Shown: piece by piece, positions 23,307-33,171 of the stretch | How the letters are laid out: every line of letters begins with the position of its first letter | How positions within the stretch are numbered: position 1 is the first letter of the stretch | Origin: Rhipicephalus microplus | Taxonomy: Eukaryota; Arthropoda; Arachnida; Ixodida; Ixodidae | DNA: 64,000 nt | Reading direction: 5' to 3' | Assembly (NCBI RefSeq): GCF_043290135.1 | Contig: NC_134700.1 | Span: forward strand, 155,264,053 to 155,328,052 | The notes under the pieces: model-generated | The model's input: only the letters and a program-made list of their open reading frames with translations | Told to the model about the DNA's origin: nothing | The model's database searches: none | Program-made: the position numbers and the translations under genes

Positions 23307-24587
23307 ATGGCAACTCCGATGACAAGCCAGGCCTTCCAAACCAGCGATGCCCATGGTTCTCTTCTCGCCCATGTTTTTCACGTGCCACAGGCACCAAAGC
23401 CGTTCCATGGAGACATCTTCGAGGATGTTGATGACTGGCTTGACCACTTTGATCGGGTTGCCAGTATCAACGAATGGGACGATGTTCGCAAGCTGCGCCG
23501 AGTTTACTTCTACTTGAAGGATTCTGTGAAGACGTGGTACGAGAACCACGAGGGCTCTTTTGCAACCTGGCAAGAGTTTAGCCGTCAGCTCCGTGACGCC
23601 TATCGCAACACCGAGAGGAAGGAGAGGGCTAAACAAGCCATATCCTGCAGAAACCAGCGGCCGAACAAACGAGTATCCATGTTTGTCGAGGACATGCTTC
23701 GGCTCTTCAAGTGCGTGGACCCTGCCAAGCCCGAGGAAAAGAAGGTGCGGCATTTGATGCGCAGAGTAAAAGAACAGCTTTTCGCTGGGCTCGTGCGCAA
23801 TCCACCAACGACAGTCGCCCAGTTCTTCGGTAAGGCGACCCCTATGGAACGAACGCTGCAGCAGCGGTCGTCACAATACGAACGCCGGATCCCGGCCACT
23901 GCATGCTCTATCGGCTCTGACAGCGAGAGACAGGCCCTCGCAGACTTCGTTCGAAGCATTGTTCGGGATGAATTGCGACAGCTTCAGGCAGTGGGATCAC
24001 ATCAACCTGTGTCAGCCCTCGCGGATGTAATCAGACAAGAAGTCCGGCAGGCCGTCACACCCCTGGCCCCAATCGCACCACCGATTCCCGAGGCGCCTGT
24101 CCTGACATACGCAGCGGCATTGCGATCCCCTGCTCCACCGGCTACAGATCCTGCTATGCGGCCAAGGTACCAGGCTATGCAGCCATTCCACGACAGTGCT
24201 TCGAGCTCGCCTCTCGGCTCAAGGTTTCCGAGCACGCCAACCTATCTGCCATCTGCCTCAAGACAAAGTAGTAGCAAGGCAAGCACTTGGCGCACCTCGG
24301 ATAACCGTCGGCTCTGATATCACTGCAGTGAAGCGGGTCACGTATACATGAACTGTCAATACCGGCAACTAGGTCTCCACGGCTTCCATCCTGATGCTCG
24401 ATGCCCGTGCTACGGTGAGCGCCCTCGCGAAATCGAAGCCTATCTCACGGACCAGCAAACTTGTTCGACTATTCAGCACCACCAGTCGAGATCACTGTCG
24501 CCTCGCTGGTCTACGTCACCCAGTTTGCCCTCATCATCTTCCGCTCCTTTCAGGAGCCGGTCACCAAGTCCCCGCAGGGGAAACTAG
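23307..24587 (+). pseudogene. E2 gag
   Basis: The ATG at 23307 opens a long gag frame with W-L-D-H-F-D-R-V and Y-L-K-D-S-V-K-T-W-Y-E-N, the same domain as E1. The frame is intact up to a TGA at 24315-24317. That codon stands exactly where the first Cys of the CCHC knuckle belongs, because Y-H-C-S-E-A-G-H-V-Y-M-N-C follows in the same frame. After it, the frame stays open to the Ser/Pro/Arg tail and the stop TAG at 24585-24587. Gag therefore has a single nonsense mutation. Confidence 0.85.
24578..24584 (+). promoter_or_regulatory. E2 -1 ribosomal frameshift site GGGAAAC
   Basis: In gag phase it reads G GGA AAC and is followed at once by the gag stop TAG. The pol frame is open from this point in -1. 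It fits the X-XXY-YYZ rule known from retroviral and retrotransposon gag-pro junctions. Confidence 0.7.
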
Positions 24588-27500
24588 GAACGGCGACTTC
24601 TGGGGGTGAAGTCGTGGCCCGGCGAACTGTAAAAGACCCTCCTTTGACGCAACGACCAGGTGAGGACCCTTCCGGTTTTCCAGTGTTCTCCGACAGCAGA
24701 AACATCATTTCTGCCGAAACAGCCGTCTTCATCGACAATCATGCTGTCAACGCCTTCGTCGACACCGGTGCCGACTATTCCGTAATGAGCGCCACACTGG
24801 CATCTGAACTGAGGAATGTTACCACACCATGGCAAGGACCCCAGTTGTTCACGGCAGGTGGCCATCTGGTGATGCCTACCGGTATGTGCACGGCACGCAT
24901 TCGTATACGTACGGCGACATTTGCGGGTTCTTTCCTCGTATTGCGCGTGTGCTCTCGGCCAGTAATTCTAGGAATGGACTTCCTTCGTGAATAGGGCACC
25001 GTCATCGACCGGCGTGAATTGCTTGTGTCGTTCTAGGATTCTTTTTGCGCTGGAACTGACAGTACACAATTCCGGAAAAGAGCACTCCGTGTTACCGACT
25101 ATTCTCTGAGTCTCCCACTTCGAAGCAGCGTCTTTGTCGAAGTAGAATTGGGACAGGACGTGTCTGACACGGTAATTGCAGAGGCCAATTTGTCTCTCCT
25201 TATTTCACAACAAATCTGTGTTGCCCGAGGAATCATTCAGCCTAGCAATAGGCATGTTCACCTGCTGGTCACGAACTTCAGCGACGAAAATCGCAACCTA
25301 ACGAGACACACTCCAATTGCATATTGTGAAGAACTTGCCGATGCCGATGGTTCGTCCACGTTAGCTTCATTTTCATCGAATGGCCACCCTGAAGAGGCCT
25401 TCGCGAGCACTCTCGACGTAAACGAGAGACTACCTTCGGCTCAACGAGAAAGCGAAATTGCGCATACTCAGCTCATTTCAAGACTGCTTTGCCACTACGT
25501 CAAAGGTTAAACAGACGCCACTTGCTCAGCATCGTATCATCACGGAATCCACCGAGAGACCCTTCCAACAACACGCCTATATGGTGTCGCAAAAAGAGCA
25601 AGACACTATACGTGACCAAGTCCAGCAGATGCTTCAGGACGTTTTCATCCAGCCATCGACCAGTTCCTAGGCTTCGCCAGTTGTGTTAGCAAAGAAGAAG
25701 GACGGTACGTTGCGTTTTTGCGTTGATTACCGTAAACTGGACAAGGTCACCAAAAAGGACGTTTATCCTGTACCCCGAATAGATGACTCGTTGGACCGTA
25801 TACGCCACGCTAAATATTTTTCCTCCATGGATTTGCGTAGCGGCTACTGGCAAATCTAAGTGGATGAGCGCGACCGCGAAAAGACGGCGTTTATTACTCC
25901 CGATGGCCTGTACGGGTTTAAAGTGTTGCCTTTTGGTCTATGCTCTGCGCCAGCTACTTTCCAAAGAATGATGGATACGGTTTTCACGGGGCTCAAATGG
26001 CAATCATATCTTGTTTACCTTGATGACGTCGTGGTCTTTGCAGACACGTTTGAACATGTCCAAAGCCTTCATGCAGTACTTCAGGCAATCAGAACAGCGG
26101 GGCTTTCTATCAAACCCGAGAGATGACATTTTGGATATGAAGAACTGAAGTTCCTTGGTCACGTTGTAAGCCATGCCGGCATCCGCCCAGATCCGGAGAA
26201 AACCCGCGCTGTTGCCGCCTTTCCCGTGCCCACAAATAAGCGCGACCTACGCCGATTTCTGGGGCTCTGTGCGTATTACAGGCGCTTTGTCAAACACTTT
26301 TAGAAGATTGCTGAACCCCTCAACAAGCTTAGAAAAGACGGTGTCTCGTTTGTTTGGGGTTCCAGTCAGTGTCATGCGTTCGACACCCTCCGAAACCTCC
26401 TCCAGGCTCCGCCTGTACTGGGTCATTTTGACGAAAGCGCTGACACACTGACGGCAGCAACGTTGGAATAGGAGCGGTATTAGTTCAGTGGCATAATGGC
26501 GTAGAGCGCGTGATCGCTTATACGAGCAGAACGTTATCCCCCGCGGAGAAACACTATTCTGCAACCGAAAAGGAATGCCTCGCTGTTGTCTGGGCCATAA
26601 CAAAGTTCCGCCAATAATTGTATGCCCGCCCATTCAGGGTAGTTAGCCACCACCATTCACTTTGTTGGCTCGCAAATCTCAAAGATCCCTCAGGTCGTCT
26701 AGCACGATGGAGCCTTCGGCTACAAGATTTCGATGTCACCATCGTCCACAGATCTGGGCGAAAACACACCGACGACGACACTTTTCTTTCTGTCGTATCA
26801 GCAACCCGTTTGGCTGAGCAACAGCGTCACGACTCGGAGCTCATTCCGCTCATTGACTACTTGGAAGGACGCAATTCCCACTCTGCTCGAAGCTTTGCAC
26901 GCTCGCTATCCTCCTTTTGTTTCCGCAATGTAGTTCTTTACAAAACGAACTTTCACCTTACACAAGCTAGATATCTGCTTGTTGCGCCAACGACGCTTCG
27001 TGGTGACATTTTACGTGCGTGACATGATGAGCCATCGTCCAGACACCTCGGCTATACGCGCACGCTGCAACGGATTATACGCTCCTACTACTGGCCACGT
27101 CTTGCAAAGAGTGTGAAGCACTACGTTCACACATGTCGCGACTGTCAGCGACGCAAGATTCCACCTTTACGACCAGCGGGATTACTGCAACCAATAGGAC
27201 CACCAAAGGCGGCCTTTCATCACATTGTCATGGACTTGCTAGGGTCGTTCCCCACGTCTTCGTCTGGAAACCGGTGTATTGTAGTCGCTACCGACTACTT
27301 AACCCGCTACTGTGAAACCAAGGCACTTCCAAAAGCCACCGCAGCAGATGTCGCCCAATTTTTCGTTAACAGCATCGTCTTACGTCACGGTGCTCCAGCT
27401 GTCGTCATAACTGATCGTGGGACAGCTTTCACCGCAGAGATGCTGCAGGAAGTATTGCGATTAAGTGGCACTGAACATCGTAAAACAACGGCTTACCACC

Positions 27501-28093
27501 CGCAAGCAAACGGGCTGACTGAACGACCCAATAAGACAATTGCAGACATGCTGTCAATGTATGTGGACATCGATCACAAGAACTGGGACGCCATACTTCC
27601 CTACATAACTTTTGCGTATAACACTGCTGTTCAAGAAAGTACCGGTTTCACACTTTTTCGCTTAGTCCATGGTCGCGAGGTCACGACGATGCTCGACGCC
27701 ATGCTCCTTCCCGACAACTTAGGAATATACCACACGGATGCCGCCAAATTCGCGTAGTGTGCAGAACAGGCCCGTCAACTTGCTCGTCACCGTATTCAAC
27801 ATCACCAAACCGCAGACGCGCGCCGCTATAATCTTCGTCACCGTGAATTTATTTTCAAGCCCGGTGATGAAGTCTGGGTGTGGACCCCTATCCGACAACG
27901 TGGCCGTTCAGAAAAGCTTCTTCGCCGCTACTTCGGCCCTTACAAGGTCGTACGTCGTCTCAGCGACATCACTTACGAGGTTCTCCCGGAAGGCACTTCG
28001 AGACGTTCCCGTTTCACCCCGCAAACTGAAGTCGTTCACGTTTCACGGCTCAAACCATACTTTTCACGCTGTAAATCGCCAGTGAGTGACTGA
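24584..28093 (+). pseudogene. E2 pol
   Basis: The protease D-T-G-A-D-Y-S lies near 24759-24779, with a closing I-L-G-M-D-F-L. A TAG at 24992 ends the first block. RT fragments follow, with F-C-V-D-Y-R-K-L, M-D-L-R-S-G-Y-W, L-P-F-G-L-C and an intact Y-L-D-D (about 26017-26028). RNase H (L-A-N-L-K-D-P-S-G-R-L-A-R-W) is near 26670. The integrase has H-D-E-P-S-S-R-H-L-G preceded by a stop, C-R-D-C, M-D-L-L-G-S-F-P, I-T-D-R-G-T-A and N-G-L-T-E-R, then a GPY/F-like Y-F-G-P-Y. Many single-base lesions indicate an old copy. Confidence 0.88.
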
Positions 28094-28307
28094 CTTTATT
28101 GGTAACTTTGCGTCTTTCTTTTTGTTTCGTCTTTTCCTTACATTCTTTCCTATTTTTCTTATTTCTCATTTAACTCTTGGCTCCACAACCAACTACGTTA
28201 TTCCGCCATACGCCATTCATTTTGCTTGCATGATAATTTTCATCTCATTTTCTTTTTTTTGCCTTCATGTACAGCATGGTGATGATGCTTCTTGGGAGAG
28301 GGGGTAA

Positions 28308-28665
<358 letters not shown>

Positions 28666-28699
28666 CTTCCCGGTTCGCAGACGATGCCCTCTGGGCGAG

Positions 28700-31600
28700 T
28701 CACTCAGATGGTTGATGATGGCACGGTTTAAGGCGCGCAACGTGTGTCAGTTGTGTTTTGCTAGAGCGGCGACCATTGCTTGTGACGCTCGAGATTACGT
28801 ACGTGACGTCGCTGAGGCGGTCAAGAATGACGAATGGACCGGAATAGTGAGCCAAGAACTTTTGGCACAAACCACGTTTGCGGACTGGTGTCCATAACCA
28901 CACAAGATCGCCCTTGCTATAAGATACGGAGCGATGGCAGGCGTCGTAACGTTTCTTAGAACGCTGCTGGGATGCCAAGGTTCGGAGGCGTGCGATGCGA
29001 CGGGCTTCTTCTGCGCGGCAGAGCGTCTCGGCTGTCGAGGTTTCCACGTCTAGTGTAAAAGGTAGTATAGTGTCGAGACAAAATCGTGGGGAGCGAGCGT
29101 ACAGCAGGTAAAATGGAGAGTAACCTGTAGTCTCATGCTTCGCGGTATTGTACGCGTACGTGATGTAAGGTAGCACTTCGTCCCAGTTTTTGTGCTTAGA
29201 ATCGACATAAATAGACAGCATGTTCGTGAGAGTCCGGTTCGTGCGCTCTACGAGACCATTGGTCTGCGGGTGATATGGTGTGGCATGGCGGAAATCGCAG
29301 GCAGACAGACGCAGGATCTCTTCAACGACGTCGGCAACGAACTGACGTCCGTGGTCGCTAATGACAACGCGTGGAGGACCATGGCGGAGAATTACACAAC
29401 GAAGCATAAACTGCGACACGTGCATGGCCGTTGCAGCAGGTATTGCAGCAGTTTCTGCGTAGCGCGTTAGGTGGTCAACACAGACGACGACCCATCGATT
29501 GTTACTGCTCGATCGTGGAAATGGACCGAGCAGATCGACACCAACAGTCTCGAAGGGAGAGTTAGGAGGTGGAACAGGATGGAGAAGTCCTGGCGGCGTA
29601 GCCGTGGGACGTTTGTGTCGTTGGCATTGTTCGCATCCAGCAACGTATTTTTCCGTGTCGTGTCGCATCTTGGGCCAATAAAACCTTTGCTGGATTCGTT
29701 GAAGCGTTCTGGCGAAGCCCATGTGGCCGCAGGTTGCGTCGTCGTGTAAGGACCGAAAGACGTGAGCCCGTAAAGTGCGTGGAACAACTAGAAGCAGACG
29801 GGCGCCTTGTCCGGAATAATTCTTCTTGTAAAGGACGCCGTCATGAACCACAAAAGAGCTTGGGTTTGCGTGTTCATTTGCGGAGGCGAATAGAGAATCT
29901 AAGGAGCGGTCCTCTTGTTGGGCTGTCCGGAAAGTCGCGAGATCAGGGAACTCAGAGGCAATAGCGCCGATATACTGGTCGAAGTTGTCAGCGTCGCACT
30001 CCGTCATCGGTAGAGGAAGGCGCGATAGGCAGTCGGCGTCTGCGTGCCGGTTACCGCTCTTGTAGCGTACTGTGAAGTCGAACTCCTGTAAGCGCAAAGC
30101 CCATCGTGCCAGTCGTCCAGATGGGTCTCGGAGGCCTACCAACCAGCATAGAGAATGATGGTCGGTGATTACCGAGAAGCGACGACCGTAGATGTATGGG
30201 CGAAACTTGTGCACGGCGAAAACAACTGCGAGGCACTCCTGTTCTGTGACTGTGTAATTTCGTTCTGCCTTGATCAACGAACGACTCGCGTAAGCGACCA
30301 CGTGTTCAGCATTGTCATGGCGCTGAACGAGCACTGCACCAAGGCCGATTCCACTGGCATCTGTGTGAATTTCCGTTTCAGCAGAAGGATCGAAATGGCG
30401 TAGTACCGGTCCTGAAGTCAGTATGAACCGAAGATGCTTAAAGGCTGCTTCGCAATCCGGTGTCCAGTGGAAAGGGACATCCTTTTGCAGCAAGTCGGTC
30501 AGTGGTTGTGCTTTATCAGCGAAATTCGGAACAAATCGACGAAAGTAAGAACACAGGCCCAGGAAGCTACGCAACTCCCTGGGGGACTGCGGCTGCTTGA
30601 AGTTGCTGACAGCGGCGACTTTCTGCGGGTCCGGTCTCACGCCATTTTTATCCACCAGGTGTCCCAGAACCAAGGTTTCACGTTCTCCAAAGCGACATTT
30701 TTTTGAGTTCAGTGTAAGCGCAGCTTCCTCGAGACAGGTTAGAACGAGGTCAAGGCGATGATTATGTTCTTCAAATGTTCGGCCAAAAATCACGACATCG
30801 TCCAGGTAACACAGGCAAATTTCCCATTTGAGGCCCCGTAAAACGGTGTCCATATATCTTTCAAATGTGGCGGGGGCATTACACAAGCCGAATGGCATAA
30901 CATTAAACTCAAACAGACCGTCGGGTGTAACAAAGGCCGTCTTTTCTTTGTCAGCCGGATCCATGGGGATCTGCCAATACCCGGATCGCAAGTCCACCGA
31001 TGAAAAATAGGACGCTGAATGCAGGCAGTCGATGACATCATCGATGCGAGGAAGCGGGTACACGTCCTTCTTAGTTATAGAGTTGAGACGTCGGTAGTCA
31101 ACGCAGAACCTCCAGGACCCATTTTTTTTCTTGACCAAGATAACAGGCGCGGCCCAGGGACTTGACGATTCTTGAATTACGCCAGAGGTTAGCATCTCGC
31201 TGACTTGCTCTGAAATTACCTTGCGCTCTGACGCGGAAACTCGATAAGGTTTCTGTCTGAGGGGGTGCGCAGATCCGGTGTCGATCTTGTGACGAGTGCG
31301 TGTGCTGGGCGTCTGAGGTCTATGCGACTTCCGTGCAAAATCAAATACTTTAGCGTGCCTGGCCAGCAGTGTAACCAACACTTTGCGCTTATGCGAGGGA
31401 ATAGACTTGCTAACCATCTTATAAAATTCGTATTCCGTGCCGGATACATCAGCATAGTTCGAATTTGCCGCATTGCTGAGAGCTCCTATGCAGATACTGC
31501 ACTGCCCTTCAAACATGGCAAGGCGCATTCCCTCTGGTAGTACAACAGACTCGGATGAGCAGTTAACTACCCATAATTTAGTTTTTCCCTCGGTGAGAGA

Positions 31601-32215
31601 CACAACGCAGCGCGGCAGAAAGATGTTTTTCTTCATGCAAGGCAAAGGCAACGGCTCAATCACAATATCAGGAGAACTGAAACTCGAGTCGGCATTCGAA
31701 GCAGCAACGGGCACGCTGGCAGTAGACCATGCTGGTAGAATAGTGTCTTTAACTACAACGAGTTTGTCGTCTCCGCTACGCTGAGGCTGCTGGGCGAGGG
31801 CGGACAACAGAACCTCGCCTGCCCCGCAGTCGACAGTCGCACGGCACTCTTGCAAGAAGTCAATTCCAAGGATAACATCATGCGTGGAATGAGCGAGCAC
31901 TGCGAATTCTGCCTTGTACGCTTTGCCAGCAACACGAACAGACACAGTGCACACACCTACTGGACACAAAGCCGTGCCGCTGACTGCTCGAAAAGTAGAA
32001 GATTTATCCCAACAAAACATAACCTTGCGGCCAAGTCTCTCCTTGAAAACTAAACTCATTACAGAAACTGTTGCACCGGTGTCTACCAGAGCCATTGTGG
32101 GAACATCGTCAATGAATACATGAACCTTGTTGTGAAGCATGTGAACTAATGGAGGCATACTTGTGTGCAAAGCGGTACGTCCAGCGACCTCGCCTCCATC
32201 GGCCGCGCCGGCTAG
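28700..32215 (-). CDS. pol: E3 Pol polyprotein: protease, RT, RNase H, integrase
   Basis: This open frame of about 1170 codons is entered by -1 frameshifting from gag. Numbering from the codon at 32170, the protease has D-T-G at 30-32 and I-L-G-I-D-F-L at 100-106. RT has F-C-V-D-Y-R at 355-360, L-P-F-G-L-C-like M-P-F-G-L-C at 425-430 and Y-L-D-D at 455-458. RNase H has T-D-A-S at 603-606, T-E-Q-E-C at 642-646 and T-D-H-H at 669-672. The integrase has H809, H817, C846 and C849, and the D879, D939, E975 triad (D-D-35-E spacing). A GPF motif is at 1111-1113. All key residues are present and there is no stop. Reverse transcription and integration are the expected roles. Confidence 0.96.
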   Translation of the reverse strand, partial: LAGAADGGEVAGRTALHTSMPPLVHMLHNKVHVFIDDVPTMALVDTGATVSVMSLVFKERLGRKVMFCWDKSSTFRAVSGTALCPVGVCTVSVRVAGKAYKAEFAVLAHSTHDVILGIDFLQECRATVDCGAGEVLLSALAQQPQRSGDDKLVVVKDTILPAWSTASVPVAASNADSSFSSPDIVIEPLPLPCMKKNIFLPRCVVSLTEGKTKLWVVNCSSESVVLPEGMRLAMFEGQCSICIGALSNAANSNYADVSGTEYEFYKMVSKSIPSHKRKVLVTLLARHAKVFDFARKSHRPQTPSTRTRHKIDTGSAHPLRQKPYRVSASERKVISEQVSEMLTSGVIQESSSPWAAPVILVKKKNGSWRFCVDYRRLNSITKKDVYPLPRIDDVIDCLHSASYFSSVDLRSGYWQIPMDPADKEKTAFVTPDGLFEFNVMPFGLCNAPATFERYMDTVLRGLKWEICLCYLDDVVIFGRTFEEHNHRLDLVLTCLEEAALTLNSKKCRFGERETLVLGHLVDKNGVRPDPQKVAAVSNFKQPQSPRELRSFLGLCSYFRRFVPNFADKAQPLTDLLQKDVPFHWTPDCEAAFKHLRFILTSGPVLRHFDPSAETEIHTDASGIGLGAVLVQRHDNAEHVVAYASRSLIKAERNYTVTEQECLAVVFAVHKFRPYIYGRRFSVITDHHSLCWLVGLRDPSGRLARWALRLQEFDFTVRYKSGNRHADADCLSRLPLPMTECDADNFDQYIGAIASEFPDLATFRTAQQEDRSLDSLFASANEHANPSSFVVHDGVLYKKNYSGQGARLLLVVPRTLRAHVFRSLHDDATCGHMGFARTLQRIQQRFYWPKMRHDTEKYVAGCEQCQRHKRPTATPPGLLHPVPPPNSPFETVGVDLLGPFPRSSSNNRWVVVCVDHLTRYAETAAIPAATAMHVSQFMLRCVILRHGPPRVVISDHGRQFVADVVEEILRLSACDFRHATPYHPQTNGLVERTNRTLTNMLSIYVDSKHKNWDEVLPYITYAYNTAKHETTGYSPFYLLYARSPRFCLDTILPFTLDVETSTAETLCRAEEARRIARLRTLASQQRSKKRYDACHRSVSYSKGDLVWLWTPVRKRGLCQKFLAHYSGPFVILDRLSDVTYVISSVTSNGRRSSKTQLTHVARLKPCHHQPSE

Positions 32216-32221
32216 TTTCCC
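32215..32221 (-). promoter_or_regulatory. E3 -1 ribosomal frameshift site GGGAAAC
   Basis: On the minus strand gag ends CCG GGA AAC TAG, so the heptamer G GGA AAC directly precedes the stop. The -1 frame is open from here through all of pol, with no stop between the site and the protease. I did not fold the downstream sequence for a stimulatory structure. Confidence 0.75.
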
Positions 32222-33159
32222 GGTGGCGGAGAGGAAAGCCGCGGCCGGGGACGGGGAGATGGGGACCGTCGCTGGCGCGTGGTAGGTGGCGTCAAGCTCC
32301 TCACAGAGGCAGGCGAGTCACTGCGGATGTTCGGCCGGTGCCCGTGCTTCTGGGCAGTTGAATCCGAAGGCCAGTAGGCGTAATCGGGCTGTTGACTTCG
32401 CCGTGCAAGCATCGCTGGTCGGTCAAAAAACGTCGTGCGTGGGCGACGTCGCGATGGGCAAAACCGGGCGATATGTCCGCGAACACCGCACTGGTAGCAC
32501 ACGGGGCGTTCCCGAGGCACATTGAATGCTGCGGTGTGGAGAGGATGCTCAGGGAACTGTTGCCACTCGGACACAAACGGAGGCGGTTGGCTGTCGTAGC
32601 TATAACTGCTGCGGGGCGCATAAGACGACTCGACGTAAGTAGCCTGTGGTGGCGGAGCCCTCAGCCGTGGACTGCGGGTGGAGTAACTGCGCTCGTCGAA
32701 ACTCGCAGCATTGATGCTTGGGGATAGAGTATCACACTGAGGGTCTCCAGCTTGCATGGGAACAGAGACATGGCGACGCAGTTCCTCCCGTACAATCTGA
32801 CGAATGGTGGAGGAAAGGTCGGCAGGTAGAGAATTCTGGCAGACATCGACGGTGGCAACAGTCGTGACGTTGGCCAGACGTCCGAACTTCGATGTGATGC
32901 GACGAGTTTTAAGAGCCTCGAAGGTTCGGCAGTGGTTAATCACGTCGGCCACGCATTCCAGGCTCTCCTTGCCAATGAGGAAGTGGTAGACGTCATCGGC
33001 GATGCCCTTGAGTATATGGCCCACTTTGTCTTCTTCCGTCATGTGGGCATCCACCGACTTGCACAACTTCAGAATCTCTTCAATGTAGGTTCTGCATGTC
33101 TCACCGGTGACTTGAGCCCTCTGCGACAACGTCTGCTCGGCACGTTTCTTCTTCGTTGC

Positions 33160-33171
33160 TGGGTCTCCAAA
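33160..33171. repeat. Target-site duplication of the E3 LINE (one side)
   Basis: TGGGTCTCCAAA here equals 35509-35520. The 12-bp direct duplication marks LINE target-primed insertion in E3 gag. Confidence 0.95.
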
